The notes: a model not told the origin generated them from the letters alone. A DNA stretch of 64,000 nucleotides from Burkholderia diffusa (GCF_902499115.1 NZ_CABVPN010000029.1:39308-103307), one strand, 5' to 3'; positions 9,180-18,279 are shown, counted from the first letter of the stretch. Numbers and translations are program-made.

Positions 9180-9968
9180 ATGAACGACGTTCTCTCCGAA
9201 GTCGCGACCGCGCCGCTGGCGATCAACGGTGTTGCGATCGACGACGCGGCCATTGCGGCCGAGGCCGAGCATCACGGCGATGCACCCGATCCGCTCGACG
9301 CGGCACGGCATGCGCTCGCGGTGCGCGAACTGCTGCGTCAGCGCGCGGTATCGCTCGGGCTGATCGATGAAAGCACACCCCTCGACGACGCAGCGGTCGA
9401 TGCCTTGCTCGAGCGCGAGCTGACTCACGTGCCCGAACCCGATCGCGCCGATTGCGAGCGCTACTACGGGCAGCATCCGACGCGTTTTCGCCGCGGCGAC
9501 ATCGTGTATGCGAGCCACGTGCTGTTCGCGGTGACCGACCGCGTGCCGCTCGCACCGCTGCGGCAGCGCGCGGAACGTGCGCTCGCCGACGTGGTGGCCG
9601 CGCCCGACACGTTCGAAGCGGTCGCGCGCGCGTCTTCGAATTGTCCGTCGGCACAAGTCGGCGGCAGCCTCGGGCAGCTCCTGCGCGGCGACACCGTGCC
9701 GGAATTCGAGGCTGCGCTGTTCGATACGGACGGGCTCGGCGTGCTGCCGAAACTCGTCAATACCCGCTTTGGCTTCCACATCGTGCGCATCGAGCGACGC
9801 GTGCCTGGCGACGTGGTGCCGTTCGACGAGGCCGCCGGCCAGATCGCCGCGTACCTGTCGGAACGCGTGCGGCAGCGGGCGATACGGCAGTACGTGGCGA
9901 TACTCGCGGGCGGCGCGCGGGTCGAAGGCGTGACCTTCGACGGCGCGAACGGCCCGCTCGTCCAATGA
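9180..9968 (+). CDS. Parvulin-type peptidyl-prolyl isomerase of the nar operon
   Basis: 262 residues with a strong GAGGAGG ribosome site. The C-terminal half holds a parvulin (PpiC) domain, roughly residues 105-205: YASHVLFAV, the alanine-rich helix, SNCPSAQVGGSLGQL, then FGFHIVRIERR. No signal peptide or membrane segment is seen, so it should act in the cytoplasm. In Pseudomonas aeruginosa a PpiC-type gene likewise follows narI. A role in folding NarGH is inferred from this linkage. A relationship to NifM-like PPIases is possible. Confidence 0.85.
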   Translation: MNDVLSEVATAPLAINGVAIDDAAIAAEAEHHGDAPDPLDAARHALAVRELLRQRAVSLGLIDESTPLDDAAVDALLERELTHVPEPDRADCERYYGQHPTRFRRGDIVYASHVLFAVTDRVPLAPLRQRAERALADVVAAPDTFEAVARASSNCPSAQVGGSLGQLLRGDTVPEFEAALFDTDGLGVLPKLVNTRFGFHIVRIERRVPGDVVPFDEAAGQIAAYLSERVRQRAIRQYVAILAGGARVEGVTFDGANGPLVQ

Positions 9969-9983
9969 AACGAGGTTTTGCGT

Positions 9984-11249
9984 ATGGCAATTCAACAAGG
10001 TAACGTCCGCCTGGCCGCGGAGACGCCGGCCGTTCCGCTGCGCGCATGGTCGGTGCTGGCCGCGAGCACGCTCGCGTTCATGGTGTGTTTCGTCGTGTGG
10101 ATGATGTTCGGCGTGCTCGGCGTGCAACTGCGCACCGATCTCGGGCTGAACAGCACGGAATTCGGGCTGCTCACGTCGACGCCCGTGCTGACCGGCGCGC
10201 TGATGCGCTTGCCGCTGGGCACGTGGACCGACCGCTTCGGCGGCCGGATCGTGATGACGGTGCTGCTCGTCGTGTGTGCGATTCCCGTGTACATCGTCAG
10301 CTACGCGACGCAGCTGTGGCAGTTCCTCTTGATCGGGCTGTTCCTCGGCTGCGTCGGCGCGTCGTTCGCGGTCGGCACGCCGTACGTCGCGCGCTTTTTC
10401 CCGCCGAAGCGGCGTGGGCTCGCGATGGGCGTGTTCGGTGCGGGCACGTGCGGCGCGGCGGTCAACCTGTTCGTCACGCCGCTGCTGCTGTCCGCATATG
10501 GATGGCGCTTCGTGCCGCGCGTCTACGCAGTCGCATTGCTCGTCACGGCCGTGATCTTCTGGTTCGCGTCGGCACCCGATCCAGGGGCAGGCAAACGGGG
10601 TGGATCGATGCTCGATGCGTTCAAGGTGTTGCGCGATCCGCGCGTGTGGCGGCTCTGCCAGTACTACTCGATCACGTTCGGCGGCTTCACGGCACTGTCG
10701 CTGTGGATTCCGCAGTACCTGAAGAGCGAATACGGGATGTCGCTCGTGATGGCATCCGCGTTCGCGGCCGGCTTCTCGCTGCCGGGCTCCCTGTTGCGTG
10801 CGCTCGGCGGCGCGCTGTCCGACCGCTTCGGCGCGCATGCGGTCACCTGGTGGGGACTGTGGGTCGCGTGGATCTGCCTGTTCCTGCTGTCGTATCCGGC
10901 GACCGACTTCGTGATTCACACGATCGACGGCACCGCGTCGCTGAATCTGTCGATGCCGGTGGCAGGCTTCGTCGCGCTGGCCTTCGTGCTCGGTGCGGTG
11001 TTCGCGTTCGGGATGGCGTCGACCTTCAAGTACGTCGCCGACGATTTCCCGGACAACATGGGCGTCGTTACGGGCATCGTCGGCCTCGCGGGCGGGCTCG
11101 GCGGCTTTCTGCTGCCGATCCTGTTCGGCCTGCTGCTCGACTTGCTGCGCGTGCGCACGACCTGCTTCATGTTCTTGTACGGGATCGTGTGGGTGTCGCT
11201 GATCCTGATCTACCTGTCCGAGGTGCGGCGCACGCCTGTGACGGGCTGA
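9984..11249 (+). CDS. narK: Nitrate/nitrite transporter, MFS (NarK type)
   Basis: 421 residues with about 12 hydrophobic helices. It moves nitrate in and/or nitrite out across the inner membrane for the adjacent reductase. Family signs are the helix-1 arginine region RTDLGLNSTEFG, the cytoplasmic loop GTWTDRFGGR (about 75-84), and two nitrate-signature-like glycine stretches: FGAGTCGAAVN in helix 5 and GIVGLAGGLGGFLLP near 367-381. ATG 9984 is chosen over an in-frame TTG 6 bp upstream because ACGAGG lies about 9 bp before it. It could equally be called narK1 or narK2. Confidence 0.9.
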   Translation: MAIQQGNVRLAAETPAVPLRAWSVLAASTLAFMVCFVVWMMFGVLGVQLRTDLGLNSTEFGLLTSTPVLTGALMRLPLGTWTDRFGGRIVMTVLLVVCAIPVYIVSYATQLWQFLLIGLFLGCVGASFAVGTPYVARFFPPKRRGLAMGVFGAGTCGAAVNLFVTPLLLSAYGWRFVPRVYAVALLVTAVIFWFASAPDPGAGKRGGSMLDAFKVLRDPRVWRLCQYYSITFGGFTALSLWIPQYLKSEYGMSLVMASAFAAGFSLPGSLLRALGGALSDRFGAHAVTWWGLWVAWICLFLLSYPATDFVIHTIDGTASLNLSMPVAGFVALAFVLGAVFAFGMASTFKYVADDFPDNMGVVTGIVGLAGGLGGFLLPILFGLLLDLLRVRTTCFMFLYGIVWVSLILIYLSEVRRTPVTG

Positions 11250-11256
11250 ACGTTCC

Positions 11257-11288
11257 TGCGCGATGCCGGTAGCCTGCGGCATCGCGCA
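11257..11288 (+). terminator. Hairpin terminator after the nar operon
   Basis: TGCGCGATGCCG (11257-11268) and CGGCATCGCGCA (11277-11288) form a perfect 12-bp stem with an 8-nt loop, starting 8 bp after the narK stop. There is only a short pyrimidine tract after it, so it may act as a pause or RNA-end stabiliser rather than a classic U-run terminator. Confidence 0.6.
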
Positions 11289-11347
11289 CGCATCTTGCAG
11301 CACGCCGGGCGTTTTCGAGCGTCCGCAGTTCTGTCAAACTGGCGCCC

Positions 11348-13084
11348 ATGACACCGCGCCTCGCCTTATCGCCTTCCTCCGATTCCACACCTGCGCCCGC
11401 GGGCTTCCCCGACGCCGACGAACTGGCCGCGCTGCGCGCGTGGTACGCGGGCATGACCGTGCGGCAGGCCGTCGAGCGCTACCTGCCCGATCGGCTCGGC
11501 GAAGGGCGCTCGGCGCGCGGCGTGATCGGCGGGATTCGTCGCCGTCTCGTGCGTGTCGCGCGGCAGGCAGGGCGGCCCGATCTCGCGGAGCAACTGGGTC
11601 ATGCCGACAGCGCGCGCATTCAGATGGCGAAGGCCGCGACCGATGCGATCGGCCTGCTGCGCCATGCGCGAGCGCCGGTGCCGCAGATCAGCGACGACGT
11701 TGGTTTGTGGCTGCCCGCACGCGCAGTCGTCGCGCTGCGCGCACACGGGATCGCGACGCTGGCCGACCTGACCGTGCGGATTCCGCGGCGGCGCCAGTGG
11801 TGGCGCGCAATAACGGGGCTCGGCGTGGCGAGCGCGCGCCACATCGAGGCGTTCTTTTCCGCGCATCCCGACTTGACGGAGCGGGCGCGCGCGCTGATCG
11901 CGGCGACGCCGCGCAGCGCCATCGTGCCGTGGGAGCACCTGAAGTTGCCGCACGAGGTCGACGGGTCGGCCGGCACGTTCCGCGCGCCGCGCGCGACCAG
12001 CACGCTCGACGCGGACAACGATTACGCGGCCGTGCACGCGTGGCTGTCGCTGCACGAATCGGCCGCGACGCGCCGCGCGTACCGGAAGGAGGCCGAGCGG
12101 CTGATCCTGTGGGCGATCGTCGAGCGCGGGCGCGCGCTGTCGTCGCTGACCACCGAGGATGCGGTTGCGTATCGCGCGTTCCTGCGCAACCCGACGCCGC
12201 ACGAACGCTGGATCGGCCCGGTGCGGCCGCGCGGCGCGCCGGACTGGCGGCCGTTTTCGGGCGGATTGTCCGCGCGTTCGGCCGCGTACACGCTATCGGT
12301 TCTCGGCGCGCTGTTCCGCTGGCTGATCGAGCAGCGCTATCTGCTCGCGAATCCGTTCGCGGGCGTCAAGGTGCGCGATACGCGCGGCGCGAATGCGCTG
12401 GACACGTCGCATGCGTTCACCGAAGGCGAGTGGCTGCTCGTGCGCACGATCGCGGACGGGCTCGAGTTTCGCAAGGCCAAGCCGTCCGGCGCACCGCAGT
12501 CCGGCTGGACGCCGGCCGCCGCGCAACGGCTGCGTTTCATCCTCGATTTCGGCTATGCGACCGGGCTGCGCGCGAGCGAACTGGTCGGCGCGACGCTTGG
12601 CGACATCGAAACGGACGCGCACGGCGATGCGTGGCTGAAGGTGATCGGCAAGGGCAGCAAGGCCGCGCGCGTCGCGCTGCCGCCGCTCGCGCGCACGGCG
12701 CTCGATCGTCATCTGGTCGCGCGGCGGCTGCCGGTCACGCCGGTGCGCTGGCGGCCCGATACGCCGCTGATTCCGAGCCTTGCGGAAGACGGGGCGGCCG
12801 GAATTACGAGCGTGCGGCTGTGGAAGGTGATGCAGCGTTTCTTCGCGCAGACGGCCGCGCTCGTCGATGACGACAACCCGTCGCTCGCGCAGAAGCTGCG
12901 CCAGGCGAGCCCGCACTGGATGCGTCATACGCATGCGACGCATGCGCTCGCGCGCGGCGCGGAGCTGACGACGGTGCGGGACAACCTGCGGCATGCGTCG
13001 ATCTCGACGACCTCGATTTATCTGCACGGGGACGATGTGAAGCGGGCACGGCAGATGTCGAGTGCGTTTTCGGCTGACAAATGA
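11348..13084 (+). CDS. Tyrosine recombinase / phage-integrase family protein
   Basis: 578 residues, clearly longer than XerC/D (about 300). The C-terminal catalytic domain is complete: Arg in TGLRASELVG (about residue 406), Lys in IGKGSKAARV (about 433), HWMRHTHATH (HxxR, about 522) and His-Tyr in NLRHASISTTSIYLH (Tyr about 557). A core-binding SAM-like region covers about 225-330. The first 200 residues form an extra helical domain, which resembles the DUF3701 N-terminus of some beta-proteobacterial integrases. No att sites, tRNA or phage genes flank it, so it may be a resident recombinase. Its function is unknown. Confidence 0.9.
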   Translation: MTPRLALSPSSDSTPAPAGFPDADELAALRAWYAGMTVRQAVERYLPDRLGEGRSARGVIGGIRRRLVRVARQAGRPDLAEQLGHADSARIQMAKAATDAIGLLRHARAPVPQISDDVGLWLPARAVVALRAHGIATLADLTVRIPRRRQWWRAITGLGVASARHIEAFFSAHPDLTERARALIAATPRSAIVPWEHLKLPHEVDGSAGTFRAPRATSTLDADNDYAAVHAWLSLHESAATRRAYRKEAERLILWAIVERGRALSSLTTEDAVAYRAFLRNPTPHERWIGPVRPRGAPDWRPFSGGLSARSAAYTLSVLGALFRWLIEQRYLLANPFAGVKVRDTRGANALDTSHAFTEGEWLLVRTIADGLEFRKAKPSGAPQSGWTPAAAQRLRFILDFGYATGLRASELVGATLGDIETDAHGDAWLKVIGKGSKAARVALPPLARTALDRHLVARRLPVTPVRWRPDTPLIPSLAEDGAAGITSVRLWKVMQRFFAQTAALVDDDNPSLAQKLRQASPHWMRHTHATHALARGAELTTVRDNLRHASISTTSIYLHGDDVKRARQMSSAFSADK

Positions 13085-13174
13085 GCAGGGCGCGCGCGTG
13101 ATCGCATGAAATCTGAACGGAACGACACCGCGTCGGTGACGGTCAGAAGGGTTATTCGGTAACGGAGCGGATGG

Positions 13175-13498
13175 ATGGCATCGAGTCAGGGAACCGTCGA
13201 TTTCGTCGTCGAGCAGATGGCTGCAGCGGGTACCGTGTCGGCGCGCAAGATGTTCGGCGAGTACGGCATCTACTGCGATGGCAAGATGGTCGCGCTGGTG
13301 TGCGACGACCGGTTGTTCGTCAAGCCGACGCCTGACGGGCGTGCGTTTCTCGGCACCTGCGACGAAGCGCCACCGTATCCGACGGCGAAGCCGCATCTCG
13401 TCATTGGGGGCGAGCGCTGGGACGACCGCGAATGGCTGTCGGCGCTGATCCGGATCACTGCTGCGCAACTGCCGGTGCCGGTGAAGCGGGGTCGATAG
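13175..13498 (+). CDS. TfoX N-terminal domain protein
   Basis: 107 residues consisting only of the TfoX N-domain: VSARKMFGEYGIYCDGKMVALVCDDRLFVKPT and the later PYPTAKPHLVI segment are typical. The TfoX C-terminal domain is missing, as in many short homologues. TfoX itself promotes competence in gamma-proteobacteria; whether this short form regulates anything is unknown. The ribosome site ACGGAGCGGATGG overlaps the start region. It sits 90 bp after the recombinase gene. Confidence 0.85.
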   Translation: MASSQGTVDFVVEQMAAAGTVSARKMFGEYGIYCDGKMVALVCDDRLFVKPTPDGRAFLGTCDEAPPYPTAKPHLVIGGERWDDREWLSALIRITAAQLPVPVKRGR

Positions 13499-13558
13499 CG
13501 GTCGGCGTATTCTGTGAACCATGTGCGCGACCATCGCGCCCCCCGCTGGAGCACAAGA

Positions 13559-14470
13559 ATGGAGACATCCGAACATCCGCAAACACCACGATATGCGCGC
13601 CGTGCATGGCACGCGCTGGTCGCAGCCCTGTGCCTCGGCTGGTGCGCGCTGTCGTTCGGCGCGGACGGCGCGGCGGCGCTGCTCGACCGTTACCACAGCC
13701 TCGGTGCGCAACTGAAGGACAACGCGTTTCACCGGCCGCTATACCTCGAATCGTCGGAGGCGTCGTCGTCGCTGAAGGGCGACATCTACGCGGTCGTCGA
13801 CTATCCGTTTGCCGTCGTGAACGGCAAGCTCAACGATCCCGCGCAGGGCCCCGCGAACTGGTGCGCGGTGCTGATCCTGCACCTGAACACGAAGTACTGT
13901 CACGCGTCGACCGGCAGCGACGGCCCGGTGCTCGACGTGAACCTCGGCCGCAAGATCGAGCAGAAGCTGTCGGATACCTATCGCGTGCAGTTCCGCTACC
14001 GCGTGGCCGCCGCGACGCCTGACTATTTTCAGGTCGACCTGACCGCCGACAGCGGCCCGATGGGCACGAAGGACTACCGGATCGCGCTGGAGGCCGTGCC
14101 GGTCGGCGCGTCGCGCACGTTTCTGCACCTGACGTATTCGTACGGCTTCGGCGCCGTCGGACGCATGGCGATGAAGACCTACCTCGCGACGGTCGGCAGC
14201 GACAAGGTCGGGTTCACGGCAGCCAGCGGCGCATCGGCGACGCAGCCGCAGTACATCGGCGGCGTGCGCGGATTGCTGGAGCGCAACACGATGCGCTACT
14301 ACCTCGCGATCGACACGTATCTCGCGACGCTCGACAAGCCGCTCGACCAGCGCCTTGCGCGCTGGTTCGACGCGACCGAGCAGTATCCGAAGCAACTGCA
14401 CGAAGTCGAGCGGGGCGCGTATCTGCAGATGAAGGCACAGGAAGTGCAGCGGCAGCAAGCGGCGCGATGA
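13559..14470 (+). CDS. Conserved secreted protein of unknown function
   Basis: 303 residues. The N-terminus has Arg residues, then a hydrophobic core (ALVAALCLGWCALSFGADG) ending in a likely signal-peptidase site near residue 34, so the protein is probably periplasmic. A GGAG site 8 bp upstream supports ATG 13559; an in-frame GTG at 13514 lacks one. The mature part includes LYLESSEASSSLKGDIYAVV and a region predicted to be beta-rich. The C-terminus is a charged helix ending in a Gln-rich tail. No family was recognised with certainty. Confidence 0.75.
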   Translation: METSEHPQTPRYARRAWHALVAALCLGWCALSFGADGAAALLDRYHSLGAQLKDNAFHRPLYLESSEASSSLKGDIYAVVDYPFAVVNGKLNDPAQGPANWCAVLILHLNTKYCHASTGSDGPVLDVNLGRKIEQKLSDTYRVQFRYRVAAATPDYFQVDLTADSGPMGTKDYRIALEAVPVGASRTFLHLTYSYGFGAVGRMAMKTYLATVGSDKVGFTAASGASATQPQYIGGVRGLLERNTMRYYLAIDTYLATLDKPLDQRLARWFDATEQYPKQLHEVERGAYLQMKAQEVQRQQAAR

Positions 14471-14501
14471 CGCCGCCTGCTGCCGGGCTGCTCGGCGCCG
14501 A

Positions 14502-15542
14502 TCAGTTCGACGCGCCGCCGACCGTGCGAATGCTGTGCCACTGCCCCTGTTCGACGCGGAACAGCGTGTAGGGCGGCTTGATCAGGTCGCCGCGTTCGTC
14601 GAACGAGATCTTCCCCGTCACGCCCGTGACCGACACCCCCGGCAGGCTCGCGACGATCTTGCCGCGATCGACCGAATCGGCCTTGCGAACGGCCGCGATC
14701 ATGGCAAGCGCCGCGTCGTACGCGAACGGTGCATACAGCTCGACGTCCTGGTTGAAGCGCGCCTTGTAGCGCTGCGCGAACGCGATGGCGGACGGCAGCT
14801 TGTCGAGCGCCGGGCCCGGCTCGAGATCCTGCGTGCCTTCGCCCGCGTTGCCGGCGATCTTCAGGAACGCATTGCTTTTCAACGCGCCGGCGCCGAACAG
14901 CTGCGCGCGGATGCCGAGCGAGCGCATCTGCTTGACGAGCATCGCGCCCTGTTCGTCGAGGCCGCCGAAGAACAGCAGGTCGACGTTGTTGCTCTTCATC
15001 GTCGTCAGGATGCCGCGGAAATCGACGGCCTTGTCGTTCGTGTATTCGCGGCCGACGATGCTGCCGTGCGCGTCCTTGACGCCTTTCTCGAATGCGTCGG
15101 CAAGCCCCTGGCCGAATGCGGTGCGATCGTCGATGATGCCGATCCGCTTCGCCTTGAACTGCTCGACCGCGAAGCGGCCGGCCACCACGCCGCCGACGCC
15201 GTCGTGCCCCATCGTGCGGAACACGTTCTTGAAGCCCTGCATCGTCAGTTGCGGATTGGTCGAGCCGGGCGTGATCATCGCGACGTTCGCCTGCCTGTAG
15301 ACGGCCGACGCGGGGATGCTGCAGCCCGAGTTGTAGTGGCCGATCACACCGACCACGCCGTCGTCGACGAGCTTCTGTGCGACCTGGATCGCGATGCGCG
15401 GATCGGCCACGGTAGCGACGATACCGCGTGCAACGGCGAAGGCTGCCGGCTCGCTCCCCGTGTCGAACAGACCGACGTCGGTGCCCGCACCGGGCGCAGG
15501 TGAACAGCCGCAGCGCGTTGCGCCACCGGACAGCGTCCGCAT
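14502..15542 (-). pseudogene. 5'-truncated branched-chain amino-acid-type ABC substrate-binding protein (LivJ/LivK family)
   Basis: From about 15416 down to the stop, the frame gives a good periplasmic type-1 binding protein: DPRIAIQVAQKLVDDG, GVIGHYNSGCSIPASAVY, GFKNVFRTMGHDGVGG, DRTAFGQGLADAF and FFGGLDEQGAMLVKQM. The region above it, where the signal peptide and first lobe (roughly 80-90 residues) should be, encodes unrelated sequence without a signal peptide in any frame. The remaining reading frame is undamaged, so the 5' loss may be recent. No permease or ATPase genes are adjacent. A sequencing or assembly error in this stretch is the alternative. Confidence 0.75.
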
Positions 15543-15747
15543 CTCGTCCCGAACCCTTCATCGTCGGCTCGCTGACGCCCGCGTGGCACGCCCCATCGCT
15601 CTCGTGCCATTTTCATGGCCGTGCAGCTCGGGCAGCCTCGACCTTTTCCTGTCAGGCCGGTCGGGCGTGACCAGCCAGCGCCGACAGCGCTGCGCGTCAC
15701 GTCGTATTGCTCTCCGGTCGCCGCTCCCCGCACCAAATTCGTAAGAC

Positions 15748-15818
15748 GTACAGTTCGCCCGAAGTCGCAAATTCGCGACGAACTGTACTCTTCTGTGCGT
15801 GTCCGATGTGTGTACTCT
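15748..15818. promoter_or_regulatory. Probable MocR operator/promoter region
   Basis: GTACAGTTCG (15748-15757) and CGAACTGTAC (15779-15788) form a perfect 10-bp inverted repeat with a 21-bp spacer. Inside it lies GTCGC-N6-GCGAC (15764-15779). The right arm continues into TGTACTCT (15784-15791), which is repeated at 15811-15818. MocR/GntR regulators often bind such repeated sites next to their own genes, so this is a likely operator for the regulator at 16046. Confidence 0.65.
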
Positions 15819-16045
15819 GCGTCAACTGTTCTGCTCTTAAGATTCCATCATCAAGTGCACAGTGCCGCAGGCCCAGACATCACGGGCCTTCCGGCGCATC
15901 TTCAAAAGCGAGCCACTGCGATGGAAAAGGCAAAACCCGAGGGAGCAATCAGGCATCACGACAGCCTGGTCAGCAGGCAGCACACGCACGGAACGGGCGT
16001 GCACGGGGCGGCGGCGCGCATGCGCTGGGCGGCGGGGAGCACGCA

Positions 16046-17470
16046 ATGAAGCTCTACGAAAAACTCGCGGACGACATCGAACGTCTGATCCGCCAGGGCG
16101 TGTACCGGCACGGCGACCGGATTCCGTCGGTGCGGCAGGCGAGCCAGCAGCACCGGATCAGCATCACGACCGTGCTGCACGCGTACCTGTTGCTCGAAAG
16201 CCGCGGGCTGCTGGAAAGCCGTCCGCAGTCGGGCTACTTCGTGAACCTGCGTCGCGACGACAACCATGCGCCGGTGCGCGAGCTGCGGCCGTCGAAGCCG
16301 ATCGCGATTTCGTCGTCGGTCGACATGAGCCGGCTCGTGCTGTCGACGTTGCGCTCGATCGGCACCGACGACGCGGTGCCGCTCGGTTCGCCGTATCCGG
16401 ATCCGAGCCTCTTTCCGTTCGAGAAGCTGAACCGCTACGCGTATGCGGCCGGCCGGGACAAGTCGCTGTGGGGCGTGACCGACGGGCTGCCGCCCGGCCA
16501 TCCGCGCCTGATCCGGCAGATCGCACGGCGCTACCTGGAAAACGGCATGTCGGTCGACCCGAACGAGATCATCGTGACGGTCGGCGCGACGGAGGCGATC
16601 AACCTGTGCCTGCAGGCGGTCGCGAAACCGGGTGACACGATCGCGGTGGAGTCGCCGACGTTCTACGCGATGCTGCATGCGATCGAGCGGATGGGGATGA
16701 AGGCGATCGAGGTCGCGACGCATCCGGAATACGGGATCGATATCGCCGCGCTGGCGGCAATCGCAAAGTCGCAGCCGATCGCCGCGTGCATGGTGATGCC
16801 GAATTTCCAGAATCCGCTGGGCTTCCAGATGCCCGACGAGCGCAAGCGCGAACTGGTGGAATTCGCGACCCGCGTCGACATGCCGATCATCGAGAACGGT
16901 GTGTATAACGAACTGTATTTCGGCGAGTCGCATCCGAGCACGCTGAAGTCCTACGACCGCAACGGGATCGTGCTGCATTGCGCATCGTTTTCGAAGAGCC
17001 TGACGGCGGCTTACCGGGTCGGCTGGGCGTTGCCGGGCCGGTATCGCGATCAGGTCGAGAAGCTGAAGTTCCTGAACACGCTGGCCACGCCGTCGCTGCC
17101 GCAGCTTGCGATCGCCGAGTTTCTCGAACGCGACGGCTACGAGCATCACCTGCGGCGCTTGCGCAAGGCGTATGCGCAGCAGGCGAACCTGATGCGCGCG
17201 ATGGTGTCGCGATTCTTCCCTGAAGGCACGCGCATCTCCAGCCCGGCCGGCGGCTACGTGCTGTGGGTCGAGTTGCCGGTGCAGGTCGACGCGATGCGGC
17301 TGTATCAGCTCGCGCTGGAGCAGGGAATCACGATCGGCCCCGGCTACATGTTCTCGATCACCGACAACTACCGGAACTTCATCCGGTTGAACTACAGCAG
17401 CCCGTGGTCGCCGGAGATCGAGCGAGCGGTGATCGCGGTCGGGAAGCTCGCCGCCTCGTGCGTGCGATGA
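16046..17470 (+). CDS. MocR-family regulator: GntR-type HTH fused to PLP aminotransferase-like domain
   Basis: 474 residues. Residues 1-75 form a winged helix with the GntR pattern (IPSVRQASQQHRISITTVLHAYLLLESRGLLESR). The rest is a type-I fold aminotransferase domain: ESPTFYAMLHAIERMG, MPNFQNPLG, and the PLP lysine in ASFSKSLTAAYRVGW near residue 315. MocR proteins sense an amino compound or PLP derivative. Start 16046 is chosen for the GGGGAG site and alignment of the HTH; the frame is open much further upstream. A long inverted repeat about 260-300 bp upstream is a likely operator. The target may be itself or the LysE gene downstream. Confidence 0.92.
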   Translation: MKLYEKLADDIERLIRQGVYRHGDRIPSVRQASQQHRISITTVLHAYLLLESRGLLESRPQSGYFVNLRRDDNHAPVRELRPSKPIAISSSVDMSRLVLSTLRSIGTDDAVPLGSPYPDPSLFPFEKLNRYAYAAGRDKSLWGVTDGLPPGHPRLIRQIARRYLENGMSVDPNEIIVTVGATEAINLCLQAVAKPGDTIAVESPTFYAMLHAIERMGMKAIEVATHPEYGIDIAALAAIAKSQPIAACMVMPNFQNPLGFQMPDERKRELVEFATRVDMPIIENGVYNELYFGESHPSTLKSYDRNGIVLHCASFSKSLTAAYRVGWALPGRYRDQVEKLKFLNTLATPSLPQLAIAEFLERDGYEHHLRRLRKAYAQQANLMRAMVSRFFPEGTRISSPAGGYVLWVELPVQVDAMRLYQLALEQGITIGPGYMFSITDNYRNFIRLNYSSPWSPEIERAVIAVGKLAASCVR

Positions 17471-17476
17471 AGCGAA

Positions 17477-17503
17477 GGCCGGTGCGCGTCGCACGCACCG
17501 GCC
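17477..17503. terminator. Hairpin between convergent mocR and lysE genes
   Basis: GGCCGGTGCG and CGCACCGGCC form a perfect 10-bp stem with a 7-nt loop, 7 bp after the mocR stop and between two convergent genes. There is no U-run on either side. Confidence 0.5.
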
Positions 17504-17594
17504 GAGATGGTGTCGCGCGGCGATCAGCCGGCCCTCGCGCGCAGAAACCCGGACACGCGCGCGAGGTGCATCGCTCCGGTCGAGCGCATGATGC

Positions 17595-18212
17595 TCAGCG
17601 ACTGCCGCGCGCAACGGCCAGCAAGATCCCGAAGCCGACGAGCAGGACACCAAAGGTGCGGTCGATCCAGTGACGTAAGGACAACAAACGATCGCGGACG
17701 GCCCGGGCGGAGAAGCAGGCGGCCACCAGGCTGAACCAGCCCGCATGCGCCAGCGCGATGAACAGGCCGTAACCGATCTGCACGATCAATGGCGTATCGG
17801 GGCGAACGGCCTGCATGAACAGGCTGACGATGAACACGGTGGTTTTCGGATTCAGCGCATTGGTCAGGAAACCGGTGCGCAGCGCCGCCAGATCGGACAG
17901 CGGCGCGGCAGGCGTTGCGGGCTGTCCGCGCGCGGGCCTGGCTGTGAGCATCTTCGCGCCGAGGTAGATCAGGTAGATCGCCCCGAGGAGCTTCACGGTA
18001 TTGAAGAGCCACAGGGATTGACGGATCAGCAGGCCTACGCCGAGCAGCGTATAGCTCACGTGTACCGTCACGCCCAGCCCGATCCCCCATGCGGTGAGCA
18101 AGCCCGACCGGCGCGACAGCATCAGGCTGTTGCGCGTGACCATCGCGAAATCCGGCCCCGGGCTGATGACCGCGAGTAAAGTGATGGTGACTACGAGTAT
18201 CCATTCCGTCAT
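17595..18212 (-). CDS. LysE/RhtB-family amino acid exporter
   Basis: 205 residues with about six membrane helices. The N-terminal hallmark SPGPDFAMVTRNSLMLSRRSG (residues 17-37) and the central NPKTTVFIVSLF are typical of RhtB-type exporters, which remove amino acids or homoserine-like compounds from the cytoplasm. ATG 18212 has AAGGACGATGCA upstream; an ATG 36 bp earlier (18248) is less likely. It is divergent from a LysR gene, which probably controls it through the shared dyad at 18234-18264. Confidence 0.9.
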   Translation of the reverse strand: MTEWILVVTITLLAVISPGPDFAMVTRNSLMLSRRSGLLTAWGIGLGVTVHVSYTLLGVGLLIRQSLWLFNTVKLLGAIYLIYLGAKMLTARPARGQPATPAAPLSDLAALRTGFLTNALNPKTTVFIVSLFMQAVRPDTPLIVQIGYGLFIALAHAGWFSLVAACFSARAVRDRLLSLRHWIDRTFGVLLVGFGILLAVARGSR

Positions 18213-18233
18213 TGCATCGTCCTTTTGATTTTC

Positions 18234-18264
18234 ACCGTGATGCGCCAATATTAGGGATCACGGT
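18234..18264. promoter_or_regulatory. Inverted repeat in the lysE/lysR divergent promoter
   Basis: ACCGTGAT (18234-18241) and ATCACGGT (18257-18264) form a perfect 8-bp inverted repeat with a 15-bp spacer containing AATATT. It sits in the 67-bp gap between the two divergent starts, a common arrangement for a LysR operator. Confidence 0.55.
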
Positions 18265-18279
18265 TCACCAGGAAAAGCG

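Noticed and set aside
7998..11303. 1101-codon minus-strand open frame opposite narJ-narK
   Set aside because: Shadow of the nar genes in GC-rich DNA. Its composition is His/Arg/Gln-rich with no domain, and the plus strand carries clear families.
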